Source: an uncultured Devosia sp. (GTDB lineage Bacteria; Pseudomonadota; Alphaproteobacteria; Rhizobiales; Devosiaceae). From it: a stretch of DNA of 64,000 nt. The notes under the pieces were generated by a model. The model made no database searches. It saw only the letters and a list, made by a program, of their open reading frames with translations, and was not told where the DNA came from. This document shows, piece after piece, positions 52,301 to 59,933 of this stretch (positions are counted from its first letter, which is position 1; the number at the start of each line of letters is the position of its first letter). Both the position numbers and the translations under genes were made by a program. The DNA lies in NCBI RefSeq assembly GCF_963517015.1, contig NZ_CAUQDV010000001.1, positions 2,909,412 through 2,973,411 of the forward strand, given 5' to 3'.

Positions 52301-53277
52301 TGGAGCTGATCTGCCCGGCCGGCACGCCTGCCGCCTATCGCGAAGCCGCCGATGCGGGTGCCGATGCAATTTACTGCGGCTTCCGCAATGACACCAATGC
52401 TCGCAATTTTCCCGGCCTCAATTTCTCACCCGAAGAACTGACCGAGGCCATCGCCTATGGACGAGCCAAGGGCGTCCACACCTATGTGGCGCTCAACACC
52501 TTCATGCGGGCGGGACAGGAAGAAACCTGGTATCGCGCCGCAGCCGATGCGGTGAAGGCCGGAGCACATGCGCTGATCGTGGCCGATCTTGCACTGATGG
52601 CGCATGTGGCGGAGAACTACCCGCAGGTGCGCCTCCATGTGTCGGTGCAGGCTTCGGCATCCAATGCAGAGGCGATCGAGTTCCTGGTCTCGAGCTTTGG
52701 CGCAAAACGGCTTGTGCTGCCGCGCGTGCTGACCATTCGCGAGATTGCGGCCATCGCCAGCCAAGTCACCTGCGAGCTGGAAGTCTTCGCCTTTGGTGGG
52801 CTCTGCGTGATGGCGGAGGGACGGTGCAGCCTGTCCTCCTATGTGACGGGCCTGTCGCCCAATATGCAGGGCGTTTGCTCGCCGGCCAGCCACGTGCGCT
52901 ATCGCAATGACGGCGACGAAATGGTGTCCGAGTTGGGCGGTTTCACCATCAACCGCTTCGGTGAAGGGGAGCCAGCCGGTTACCCGACATTGTGCAAGGG
53001 GCGGTTCCACATCGCCGAGGACGAAGGCTACGCCTTCGAAGATCCGGTGAGTCTCGATGTCATGGAGCATATCGAAGCGCTGGCGGCAGCAGGCGTCACG
53101 GCGCTCAAGGTCGAAGGTCGGCAGCGCGGCAAGGCCTATGTGGCCGAAGTGGTGCGCCGGCTCAAGGATGCGCTGAAATCCTCGCCCGAAGAGCGGGTTA
53201 AGCATGTCGAAGGCCTGCGCAAGTTGAGCGAAGGCCAACGGACGACGGCCGGTGCCTATGAAAAGAAGTGGCGTTGA
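52297..53277 (+). CDS. ubiU: U32 family protein UbiU, oxygen-independent ubiquinone hydroxylation
   Basis: A 326-residue member of the peptidase U32 family. Four Cys (170, 177, 194 and 233) in FGGLCVMAEGRCSLSSYVTG, GVCSPAS and TLCKGRF fit the known [4Fe-4S] ligand set of UbiU. The N-terminus MELICPAGTPAAYREAADAGADAIYCGFR is typical. UbiU acts as a heterodimer with UbiV in hydroxylating the quinone ring without oxygen, using prephenate as oxygen donor in studied cases. It is followed by ubiV after one base. Confidence 0.94.
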   Translation: MMELICPAGTPAAYREAADAGADAIYCGFRNDTNARNFPGLNFSPEELTEAIAYGRAKGVHTYVALNTFMRAGQEETWYRAAADAVKAGAHALIVADLALMAHVAENYPQVRLHVSVQASASNAEAIEFLVSSFGAKRLVLPRVLTIREIAAIASQVTCELEVFAFGGLCVMAEGRCSLSSYVTGLSPNMQGVCSPASHVRYRNDGDEMVSELGGFTINRFGEGEPAGYPTLCKGRFHIAEDEGYAFEDPVSLDVMEHIEALAAAGVTALKVEGRQRGKAYVAEVVRRLKDALKSSPEERVKHVEGLRKLSEGQRTTAGAYEKKWR

Positions 53278-53278
53278 A

Positions 53279-54175
53279 ATGAGTAAGCTGCGCATGACGC
53301 TTGGCCCGGTTCCCTATCTGTGGGAGGGGCCGAAATGGCGAGACTTCTATTTTCGTATAGCCGACGCCCCGAGCATCGAGGGCGTGACACTGGGCGAAGT
53401 GGTGTGCTCGAAGCGCGAGCATTTCATCCGGCCGCATATGGATGCGGTGATCGAGCGGCTACAGGCCAGCGGCAAGGACGTTGCCGTTGCGACCCTGGCG
53501 CTGGTGACGCTTGATCGCGAGCGCAATCTGACGCGACAGGTGGCGAGTTCTCCCCTGCCCGTGGAAGCCAATGATCTGTCGGCCTTGTCGCTGCTGGCGG
53601 GAATGCCGCATCGCGTGGGGCCATTCGTCAATGTCTATAATGGTGCGACGGCGGCTCTGCTGCAAAAGAAGGGCGCCAATCGCGTCTGCCTCGGGGCGGA
53701 ACTGCCGGCCGATTCCATCGCGCGGATCACAGCGGGAGCGCCGGGGCTGGAGTTTGAACTGACCGGCTTCGGTCGCTTGCCGCTGGCGATCTCGGCGCGC
53801 TGCGCCCATGCCAGGGCCAAGGGCCATACCAAGGACAATTGCCAGTTCATCTGCAAGGAAGATCCGGACGGGCTGGATGTCGATACGCTGGACGACCAGG
53901 CCTTCCTCACCATCAATGGCGTGCAGACCATGTCGCGTCACTGCCAGGTTCTGCTGGGTGACCTGCCGCTGTTGGAGCGGTCCGGCATCACCCATTTCCG
54001 CCTCTCCCCGCAGGATTGCGACATGGTGGCGGTGGCGGAGGTGTTTGCCGGTGTGCGGGATGAGCGAATGGCGCCTACCGAGGGCGTCGAACGGCTGCGG
54101 GAGATCTATCCGGGCGCCGCATTTTCCAATGGCGTCATTCACGGGGTTCCCGGCATGAATTGGGTGGCGGCATGA
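53279..54175 (+). CDS. ubiV: U32 family protein UbiV, oxygen-independent ubiquinone hydroxylation
   Basis: A 298-residue U32 protein. Cys43 (VVCSKREHF) with Cys175, Cys188 and Cys192 (SARCAHARAKGHTKDNCQF, IC) form the expected [4Fe-4S] site. The start MSKLRMTLGPVPYLWEGPKWRDFYF is typical. The ATG at 53279 lies just after the ubiU stop; an in-frame start at 53252 would overlap ubiU. It works with UbiU. Confidence 0.94.
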   Translation: MSKLRMTLGPVPYLWEGPKWRDFYFRIADAPSIEGVTLGEVVCSKREHFIRPHMDAVIERLQASGKDVAVATLALVTLDRERNLTRQVASSPLPVEANDLSALSLLAGMPHRVGPFVNVYNGATAALLQKKGANRVCLGAELPADSIARITAGAPGLEFELTGFGRLPLAISARCAHARAKGHTKDNCQFICKEDPDGLDVDTLDDQAFLTINGVQTMSRHCQVLLGDLPLLERSGITHFRLSPQDCDMVAVAEVFAGVRDERMAPTEGVERLREIYPGAAFSNGVIHGVPGMNWVAA

Positions 54176-54513
54176 TCGAAGTGGACAAGGCCGAACCGAG
54201 CCGGCTGGCCGAGCGGCTGCATGCGCTGATCGACACGGCGGCGCCCGATTGCGACTGCAGGGACAAGGTCGACAGCGCCCTGCAGCAATTCGTCGACCAG
54301 GAACAGCATCGCATGGACCGGCTGCATCTGGTCGAGGCGCGGCAGCACCGGGCAGCCGTGTCGGCACTGGTCGACCTGCTGGGGGACATCGAGGAACTGA
54401 GCAGTTGCGAAAGCGATCGCTCGGTGTTTGCGGAGATGGCGCATCTGTTTGATGACATCGCGGTGCAGGCCAAGCTGGGTGCCGATGCCCTGCGACGGCT
54501 GCAGGATCGCTAG
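54172..54513 (+). CDS. Small hypothetical protein coupled to ubiV
   Basis: A 113-residue acidic, mostly helical protein that I do not recognise. It is rich in Glu, Asp, Leu and Ala, with a CDC pair (APDCDCRDKVD) and heptad-like stretches (FVDQEQHRMDRLHLVEARQHRAAVSALVDLLGDIEEL). There is no signal or membrane segment. The ATG overlaps the ubiV stop, so it is translated with ubiTUV, and a terminator follows. A role as accessory to anaerobic ubiquinone synthesis or to hemerythrin-like sensing is only a guess. Confidence 0.6.
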   Translation: MIEVDKAEPSRLAERLHALIDTAAPDCDCRDKVDSALQQFVDQEQHRMDRLHLVEARQHRAAVSALVDLLGDIEELSSCESDRSVFAEMAHLFDDIAVQAKLGADALRRLQDR

Positions 54514-54537
54514 CTCGAGTTGCCGATTGAGACTGCC

Positions 54538-54573
54538 AAAAGGGGCGCTGAGGGAAACTTCAGCGCCTTTTGC
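54538..54573 (+). terminator. Rho-independent terminator after the ubiTUV run
   Basis: GGCGCTGA (54544-54551) pairs with TCAGCGCC (54560-54567) and is followed by TTTTG. An AAAA stretch on the other side allows weak bidirectional use. Confidence 0.8.
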
Positions 54574-54600
54574 GTAGCGCCACGGTCTGCGCTGGCCAGT

Positions 54601-54689
54601 GCTGACAAGCCTTGAAACAAGGACGGCCGGACCGTGCTGAGTATCGGTACCGGCCGTCAGCTCCAAAGAGGCCCCAAAGGAGCGAGATG
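54601..54689 (+). ncRNA. Candidate structured RNA with three-way junction and SD-sequestering helix
   Basis: By eye the plus strand folds as P1 GCTGAC/GTCAGC (54601-54606 with 54656-54661), P2 CCTTG/CAAGG (54610-54614 with 54618-54622) and a long P3 of ten pairs with one bulged A (54625-54634 with 54645-54655). CTCC (54661-54664) can pair with GGAG (54679-54682), which lies just before an ATG at 54687, and it shares a base with P1. This is a riboswitch-like layout. No real gene starts at that ATG, because nirV occupies the other strand. It may be an sRNA, a relic leader or a structured 3' region of nirV. Confidence 0.35.
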
Positions 54690-54711
54690 ACTATGGCGCC
54701 TGGTGGCGTCT

Positions 54712-54737
54712 GGCGAATTGATCGAGGTCAATTCGCC
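54712..54737. other. Perfect hairpin between convergent transcripts
   Basis: A 10-bp perfect inverted repeat (GGCGAATTGA with TCAATTCGCC) and 6-base loop lie just after the nirV stop. No T run follows on either strand. It contains an Fnr-like TTGAT-N4-GTCAA by chance or design, but no promoter position fits. Confidence 0.5.
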
Positions 54738-54743
54738 GCATTA

Positions 54744-55616
54744 TTAGAACGGCCAACGCAACCAGAACCCCTGCTCCCGGATGAGACGGAAGCCAAGATT
54801 GTCGGGTGGTGCACCAGCCGAGCAGCCACCGCCGCGGGCATCGCGCACGAAGACGCTCATGGCCGAGATATGGCGGCCCTCGACATAGCGCACGCCGCAG
54901 CTCTCGGCGTGGCGGGTGATGGTATCGTCATCGGCCAAGGTGACGCGGGTGAAGCAGGTCTCGGTCCATTCCCAGACATTGCCGCCGATATCCATGACGC
55001 CCAGATCATTGGCGCCGAAGCTGCCCAGCTTTTGCGGGCGACCGTCTCCCGGATTGGCTTGGCGGGTTTCCTGCTCGTAACGTGCCAGCCAGCGCTGGGC
55101 AGGATCGGTGCTGCCGGTGTCGACCTCCAGACCGTGGTCCACAGCCCGATCGCCGGCGATGAAGAACCACTCGGCAATGGTGGGGAGCCGCCAGATGTCG
55201 CCGGTGCGGGCCGACAGCCATTCGGCATAGTCCAGCGCATCGCTGTAGCTGACGCCGGTGACCGGCACGTCGGCGCGTGCAGCCCGGAAGGCCGGTGCCG
55301 GCTTCTCGCAGACACCATCGGCGACGCATTGCTGGTAGTCGGCGGCACTGACCTGGAACCGCATGACCTCGGTCGCCGGTCCTTCGACGGTCTGCATCAA
55401 GCCATTGACCGTGTTGCCGTCCTTCTGGAAATCGCCGGGAAGCCGATAGCTGTATGTCCGGGCGGCAATGGTCAGCGTTTCGGGTGCGATCCCTGGCGCC
55501 GTTGGAATGGCCAGAATGCCGAGCTGGCTCAGGCAGAAGCCGGTCAGGCCGAGCAGCAGGATGCCGGGAAGGACCAGATCGTGGATCGAGGCGTGGTGGA
55601 CGGTTCGGGTGGTCAT
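54744..55616 (-). CDS. nirV: NirV, formylglycine-generating-enzyme-like protein
   Basis: A 290-residue membrane-anchored FGE-sulfatase (SUMF1) family protein. One helix (LVLPGILLLGLTGFCLSQLGILAI) precedes the domain with VSYSDALDYAEWLSARTGDIWRLPTIAEWFFIAG, DLGVMDIGGNVWEWTETCF and the C-terminal RGGGCSAGAPPDNLGFRLIRE. NirV is found next to nirK in many denitrifiers; its exact role is not settled. It lies downstream of nirK on the same strand, with a terminator in between, so its expression may depend on read-through. Confidence 0.88.
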   Translation of the reverse strand: MTTRTVHHASIHDLVLPGILLLGLTGFCLSQLGILAIPTAPGIAPETLTIAARTYSYRLPGDFQKDGNTVNGLMQTVEGPATEVMRFQVSAADYQQCVADGVCEKPAPAFRAARADVPVTGVSYSDALDYAEWLSARTGDIWRLPTIAEWFFIAGDRAVDHGLEVDTGSTDPAQRWLARYEQETRQANPGDGRPQKLGSFGANDLGVMDIGGNVWEWTETCFTRVTLADDDTITRHAESCGVRYVEGRHISAMSVFVRDARGGGCSAGAPPDNLGFRLIREQGFWLRWPF

Positions 55617-55629
55617 TTCAGTCCCCAGG

Positions 55630-55665
55630 AAGAAAAACGGCCCGCCGGTTGGTACCGGCGGGCCG
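55630..55665 (-). terminator. Rho-independent terminator after nirK
   Basis: A 12-bp perfect stem (55638-55649 with 55654-55665) has a TGGT loop and, on the minus strand, is followed by TTTTTCTT. It lies between nirK and nirV and could limit nirV expression. Confidence 0.88.
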
Positions 55666-55674
55666 CTGAAGCGG

Positions 55675-56820
55675 TTACTCGATTGGGCTGGGTGGTTGGA
55701 CCTGCGTCATCAGGTCATCATCCCATTGGCCTTCGACCTTGAAGTGGGCCGTGGCGCCGAGTTCGGCCGCCTCGATGAGGTTGTGGTTCACATAGGCGTA
55801 GATGCCGGGCTGGAGGAAGGTGTAGATCGCGGCGCCGGCTGCACCGCCCGGAATGAGCCAGGTTTCGAGATCGACTTCGGGCGGGTTGCGGAACTTGCCG
55901 GTGTTCCAGACATAGTCGCCATGGCCGCCGATGATATGCGGGCGGGTGTCGCGATTGGCCTGGCTATGGACGATCAGCACCGTTTCCCCGGCATTGGCCG
56001 TCATGGCGTTGTCGCCGGTCAGTGCACCCACCGCGCCGTTGAAGACCTCGTGCGTCGGCGTTAGCGTTTTCATGACTTCAAGCATGTCGCCGTAGCCGTC
56101 ACCGGCCGTTTCGAAGGTCATGAAATTGCCGTCGGCATCCTTGGGCACATAGAAGTCCTGCTCGCCCACATAGTAGATGCGGTCGTAGGTGATCAGGTTG
56201 CCCTTGCCGTCCCTGATGCCGTCGCGCGGCAGGACCATGATGGCGCCGTTCATGCCCGAGACGACGTGCCAGGGGATCATCGGGCCGCCGGGCGCGCAGT
56301 GATAGACAAAGGTGCCCGGACGGGTCGCCTTGAAGCGCAGCTTGGCCTGCTCTCCGGGGTTGATGAGCGTCAGACCTGCGCCGCCAAGTGCGCCGGTGGC
56401 AGCATGGAAGTCGATATTGTGCTGCATCATGTTGGTGTCGGGGTTCTTGAGCGTCAGCTCCACATAGTCGCCCTCATGAACGACCATCAGCGGACCGGGG
56501 ACCGAACCATTGAAGGTCATGGCCTGCACCACAGTGCCGATATCATCGATGACCAGAGGCTTCTCCTCGATCGTCAGTGTGAATTCGACGACCCTGGGGC
56601 CAGTGGTGGCGACCTGTTCATGGGGATGGACATGGGGTGGCGTGACGAGGTCCACCTTGACCCGCGGCAGGGCAGCGAGATCGGGGACCGGACCAGTCAC
56701 GACACCGGCCTCTTCAGCCTCTGCCGGGACCGAAGCAAGAACAGCGCCAAACACTCCGGCCAGGGCAACGCCCGCCATAAGATTGCGGCGTCCAAGATCA
56801 ACGTCATCGAAGTGTTTCAT
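55675..56820 (-). CDS. nirK: Copper-containing nitrite reductase NirK
   Basis: A 381-residue periplasmic enzyme that reduces nitrite to nitric oxide. A twin-arginine-like signal (GRRNLMAGVALAGVFGAVLAS) precedes two cupredoxin domains. Type 1 copper ligands are His134, Cys175, His185 and Met190. Type 2 ligands include His139 and His174, with the third His near the C-terminus (AYVNHNLIEA). Spacing matches class I enzymes exactly. An NnrR-type palindrome lies 75 bp upstream of the start. Pseudoazurin, its likely electron donor, is encoded divergently. Confidence 0.97.
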   Translation of the reverse strand: MKHFDDVDLGRRNLMAGVALAGVFGAVLASVPAEAEEAGVVTGPVPDLAALPRVKVDLVTPPHVHPHEQVATTGPRVVEFTLTIEEKPLVIDDIGTVVQAMTFNGSVPGPLMVVHEGDYVELTLKNPDTNMMQHNIDFHAATGALGGAGLTLINPGEQAKLRFKATRPGTFVYHCAPGGPMIPWHVVSGMNGAIMVLPRDGIRDGKGNLITYDRIYYVGEQDFYVPKDADGNFMTFETAGDGYGDMLEVMKTLTPTHEVFNGAVGALTGDNAMTANAGETVLIVHSQANRDTRPHIIGGHGDYVWNTGKFRNPPEVDLETWLIPGGAAGAAIYTFLQPGIYAYVNHNLIEAAELGATAHFKVEGQWDDDLMTQVQPPSPIE

Positions 56821-56894
56821 TCTCGCTCTCCAGCTTTATGGCCGCGTTTTGCTTCGGTCATGGGAGAGGTTGAACCTGGCGCCAACTTCCCTCT

Positions 56895-56908
56895 TTGCTG
56901 TTGCGCAA
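56895..56908. promoter_or_regulatory. NnrR-type box upstream of nirK
   Basis: TTGCT-GTTG-CGCAA sits inside a larger perfect inverted repeat (CCCTCTTTGC 56889-56898 with GCAAAGAGGG 56905-56914). It is centred 81 bp from the nirK start. Confidence 0.7.
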
Positions 56909-56968
56909 AGAGGGCTGCGACATAAGCGACGGGCTTAACAGCATGGGGCTGCGACATTTCTGCAAAGT

Positions 56969-56982
56969 TTGACCAGCGTCAA
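56969..56982. promoter_or_regulatory. FNR/FixK box between nirK and pseudoazurin
   Basis: TTGAC-CAGC-GTCAA is a perfect Fnr-type palindrome. It is centred 83 bp upstream of the pseudoazurin start and 155 bp from nirK. Confidence 0.85.
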
Positions 56983-57058
56983 AGAAATGAGTGCTGCGGG
57001 TCCGCACAAGTGCTGCCAAGAGACGCGAATGGATCGCCTCTCTCCCGAGGACAAGAAC

Positions 57059-57505
57059 ATGAACACCTTTATCAAGGCCGCGCTGGCCACGACCATGCTG
57101 CTGGGTGTTGCCGCCCCCGCCTATGCCGCCAATTTCGAAGTTCATATGCTCAACAAGGGTGAACAGGGTGCCATGGTGTTCGAGCCGGCCGGCCTGCGCA
57201 TCGCCCCCGGCGACACGGTCACCTTCATTCCCACCGACAAGGGCCACAATGTCGAGAGCATGAAGGAAGTGATGCCGGACGGCGCCGAAGCCTTCAAGGG
57301 CGGCATGGGCAAGGAAGTCGTCGTGACCTTCACCCAGGAAGGCCTCTATGGCATCAAGTGCCTGCCGCATTTCGGCATGGGCATGGTGGCCGCGATCGTC
57401 GTCGGCGAGGGTGAGCCCGCCAATCTCGCACAGGCCGATACGGTCAAGCTTCCGGGCAAGTCCAAGGATCGCTTCGCCGGCGCGTTGACCGAAGCCGGTC
57501 TCTGA
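57059..57505 (+). CDS. Pseudoazurin
   Basis: A 148-residue type 1 copper protein with a signal peptide (MNTFIKAALATTMLLGVAAPAYA). Copper ligands are His63 (KGHNVES), Cys101, His104 and Met109 (GIKCLPHFGMGM), in the exact spacing of pseudoazurins. It shuttles electrons in the periplasm to NirK and possibly the cbb3 oxidase. GAGG precedes the ATG at 57059. It starts a plus-strand run with nnrU and the following genes. Confidence 0.95.
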   Translation: MNTFIKAALATTMLLGVAAPAYAANFEVHMLNKGEQGAMVFEPAGLRIAPGDTVTFIPTDKGHNVESMKEVMPDGAEAFKGGMGKEVVVTFTQEGLYGIKCLPHFGMGMVAAIVVGEGEPANLAQADTVKLPGKSKDRFAGALTEAGL

Positions 57506-57527
57506 CACTGAAAGACGGAGGAAGGTG

Positions 57528-58217
57528 GTGACTGAAGACGCCCTAGGCTGGACCCACTTCGCCCTGGCGTTGATCGCCTTCCTCGGATCCCATTCCATCC
57601 CGGCGCGGCCGCCCATTCGCCGGCGGCTGGTCGGGATGCTTGGCGAAAAGGCCTATCTGGCCCTCTATTCCCTGATGTCGCTGGCCCTGCTGTTCTGGTT
57701 GTTTGTGGCCACCGGACAGGCGCCCTATGTGGAGATCTGGCCGGCGGAGACCTGGCAGCGTCACCTGCCCCGGGTTCTGGTGCCGCTGGCTTTCGCGCTG
57801 GGCGCGATGGGGCTGCATGTGGGCAACCCGCTATCTCTGTCGGTGGGTGGGACGGCGTTTGGCCGGGACCGCGTCCGCATCCTGCATGTCACACGGCATC
57901 CGGTGCTGTGGGCGCTGGCGCTGTGGGCCTTTGCACATCTGCTGGCCAATGGTGACCTGGCACATGTGATTCTGTTTGGCGTGATGCTGGCGCTCAGCAC
58001 TGGCGGCATGGCGATCCTCGACCGACGGTCAAAACGGCGTCTGGGCGGGGACGAGTGGCTGGCACTGACAGCGGATCGGCCCTTCCTGCCGTTTGCGAAG
58101 CCCGAGGCGCTGCGGTGGCTGTCGCTGCAAGACGTCGCACTGGCCCTGGTTGGCGTCCTGTTCGCAGTCGTGATGATGCATGCGCATCAATTCATCATCG
58201 GCGTCCCGGCGATTTAG
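57528..58217 (+). CDS. nnrU: NnrU family membrane protein
   Basis: A 229-residue protein with about six helices. It starts with DALGWTHFALALIAFLGSHSIPARPPIRRRLVGMLGEKAYLALYSLMSL and contains RILHVTRHPVLWALALWAFAHLLANGD, both typical of NnrU. The family is related to methyltransferase-like membrane proteins and is needed for normal nitrite and nitric oxide reduction in some denitrifiers. I chose the second of two adjacent GTG codons, six bases after GGAGG. Confidence 0.9.
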   Translation: MTEDALGWTHFALALIAFLGSHSIPARPPIRRRLVGMLGEKAYLALYSLMSLALLFWLFVATGQAPYVEIWPAETWQRHLPRVLVPLAFALGAMGLHVGNPLSLSVGGTAFGRDRVRILHVTRHPVLWALALWAFAHLLANGDLAHVILFGVMLALSTGGMAILDRRSKRRLGGDEWLALTADRPFLPFAKPEALRWLSLQDVALALVGVLFAVVMMHAHQFIIGVPAI

Positions 58218-58292
58218 CAGGCATCCTTGCGCCGCCACAAAGAGCGGCTGGCGCGGCAAGGCTATGGCTCTCCTATTCACCAGGAGGGCCAA

Positions 58293-58622
58293 GTGGCTTT
58301 CGCACCTGAATTACCGCCCGAACTGACACGTAGCCTGTCGCGCGTGCTGGACCCGGAAGTCGGCGTCAATATCGTCGATCTGGGGCTGGTCTATGCGGCA
58401 AGAAGCGATGACGGGCGGATCGACGTGCAGATGACGCTGACCAGCCGCGGCTGTCCTATGGGGCAGATGGTGGTCGAGGACGTGCATGACCAGCTGGTCT
58501 GGTCGTTTCCCGAAGCCGGAGTGGTGAATGTCGAACTGGTCTGGGAACCGCCCTGGAGCCCAGACCTCATCACCAAAGCCGGGCGCGCGGCGCTTGGGCA
58601 AACTTCCGAAGGACAATTCTGA
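58293..58622 (+). CDS. MIP18/DUF59 family metal-sulfur cluster assembly protein
   Basis: A 109-residue protein with the DUF59 signature ELTRSLSRVLDPEVGVNIVDLGLVYAARSDDGRIDVQMTLTSRGCPMGQMVVEDVHDQLV. One conserved Cys is in TSRGCPMG. Relatives (PaaD, SufT) help iron-sulfur cluster assembly. In denitrification clusters such genes probably serve nitric-oxide-sensitive clusters. A GTG at 58293 with AGGAGG upstream is the start. The stop overlaps the next gene. Confidence 0.87.
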   Translation: MAFAPELPPELTRSLSRVLDPEVGVNIVDLGLVYAARSDDGRIDVQMTLTSRGCPMGQMVVEDVHDQLVWSFPEAGVVNVELVWEPPWSPDLITKAGRAALGQTSEGQF

Positions 58623-58873
58623 TGTGCAGCGACTGCCAATCCGGCGACACCATTATCGACGTTCGACAGATCGCGCCGCGCCTGCGGCATCCGATGATCT
58701 TCAACACGTTTGAAAATCTCAATGCAGGCGAGGCCTTCCTGATCGTCAACGATCACGACCCCAAGCCGCTGCAATATCAGTTTGCGGCCGAATATCCTGG
58801 TGCCTTTGACTGGGTCTATGAACAGCAGGGCCCCGATGTCTGGCAGGTTCGCGTCAGCCGCACTGCTGCATGA
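58622..58873 (+). CDS. DUF2249 domain protein
   Basis: An 83-residue protein with the DUF2249 pattern: IDVRQIAPRLRHPMIFNTFENLNAGEAFLIVNDHDPKPLQYQFAAEYPGAFDWVYEQQGPDVWQVRVSR. These small TusA-like-fold proteins are frequent in denitrification and hemerythrin gene neighbourhoods; their function is unknown. An N-terminal CxxC (CSDC) is present. The ATG overlaps the DUF59 stop. Confidence 0.88.
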   Translation: MCSDCQSGDTIIDVRQIAPRLRHPMIFNTFENLNAGEAFLIVNDHDPKPLQYQFAAEYPGAFDWVYEQQGPDVWQVRVSRTAA

Positions 58874-58877
58874 TCCG

Positions 58878-59933
58878 ATGCGACAGGCCAGCCTTGTTCC
58901 CAGGCTCTTGCTGACCGCCACCGCCATATCGGCGGTGGCGGGTTTCTATGGTGGTCTCGTCCGGTTCGGGATCGCTCTGCCCGCGATAGAGAGACCCACA
59001 GACCTGCATGGAATCATCATGATGCAGGGTGTTTTTGGCACCTTGATTCCACTGGAGCGAGCCGTGGCCCTGCGCCACCCCGCCGGGTTCGCTGCTCCCA
59101 TCCTGTCCGCTGTGGCGACAATTCTGATGCTGGCCAACGGACCGGTCGCGGTCGCGATGGCGATCTATGGTGTGTCAGCAGCGTTGTTCGTCTGCATGTC
59201 GGCCTATGTGCTCTGGCTGCAGCGGACGGCCTTCAATGGCGTGTTGCTGCTCGGCGCGCTGTCCCTGCTGGTAGCAGCCGGCTTGCTCCTCGCCGGTGAT
59301 GGCGAGACGATGAGGCCCCTGCCCTGGTGGCTGAGTTTCATCGTGCTCACGGTCGCCGGCGAACGGCTGGAACTCAGCCGGATCATGGGGCATGGGCAGG
59401 CGGTGGTGCAGGCCTTTTTCGGGGCGGCGGGTTTCCTGGTGGCTGGCGCGGCCCTCGGCCTCGACGCGGCGGGTGGCGCAGTCTGCTTCAGTGCTGGCCT
59501 AACACTGCTGGCAGCGTGGTTCAGCCGATATGACATCGCCCTGCGCACCATCCGGATGCAGAGCCAGGCGCAATTCATGGGGGCTGCAATCCTTTGCGGG
59601 CACTTTTGGCTGGGTATCGCGGGCCTGCTGGCCCTTGGCTATCCGTCGGGTGTGACCGCGCTGGACGCGTTGATCCACGCCATTGCCATCGGCTTTGCCC
59701 TGTCGATGGTCATGGGGCACGCGCTGGTCATCCTGCCATCGGTAGCAGGTATCAGGATCAGCTATGGCAAGCGGCTGTATCTGCCGCTGGCGCTGTTGCA
59801 GATGGCCGTGGCCTGGCGCGTGCTGGCCGATGCATTCCTGATCGATCTGCGCTGGCCGTCCGGGCCGCTGGTGCTGCTGGCGCTGGCAGGTTTTGCGGTG
59901 ATGGTGGCGCGGCGCCCTCGCCCGCTTCGCTAA
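58878..59933 (+). CDS. Polytopic membrane protein of the denitrification cluster
   Basis: A 351-residue protein with about ten to twelve helices. It has LHGIIMMQGVFGTLIPLERAVALRHPAGF, then GERLELSRIMGHG and LDALIHAIAIGFALSMVMGHALVILPSVAG. The His-containing helix segments recall NnrS, but I cannot place it in a named family with certainty. It starts four bases after the DUF2249 gene, so it is in the same transcript. A role in handling nitric oxide or haem is an inference from position. Confidence 0.7.
   Translation: MRQASLVPRLLLTATAISAVAGFYGGLVRFGIALPAIERPTDLHGIIMMQGVFGTLIPLERAVALRHPAGFAAPILSAVATILMLANGPVAVAMAIYGVSAALFVCMSAYVLWLQRTAFNGVLLLGALSLLVAAGLLLAGDGETMRPLPWWLSFIVLTVAGERLELSRIMGHGQAVVQAFFGAAGFLVAGAALGLDAAGGAVCFSAGLTLLAAWFSRYDIALRTIRMQSQAQFMGAAILCGHFWLGIAGLLALGYPSGVTALDALIHAIAIGFALSMVMGHALVILPSVAGIRISYGKRLYLPLALLQMAVAWRVLADAFLIDLRWPSGPLVLLALAGFAVMVARRPRPLR

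Noticed and set aside
54718..54731. FNR-like TTGAT-CGAG-GTCAA
   Set aside because: It lies in the loop and stem of a hairpin after the nirV stop, between convergent transcripts, with no gene start at a suitable distance.
54687..55742. Long plus-strand reading frame with a good Shine-Dalgarno sequence
   Set aside because: It is antisense to nirV, which has clear family motifs; the translated product shows no recognisable domain.
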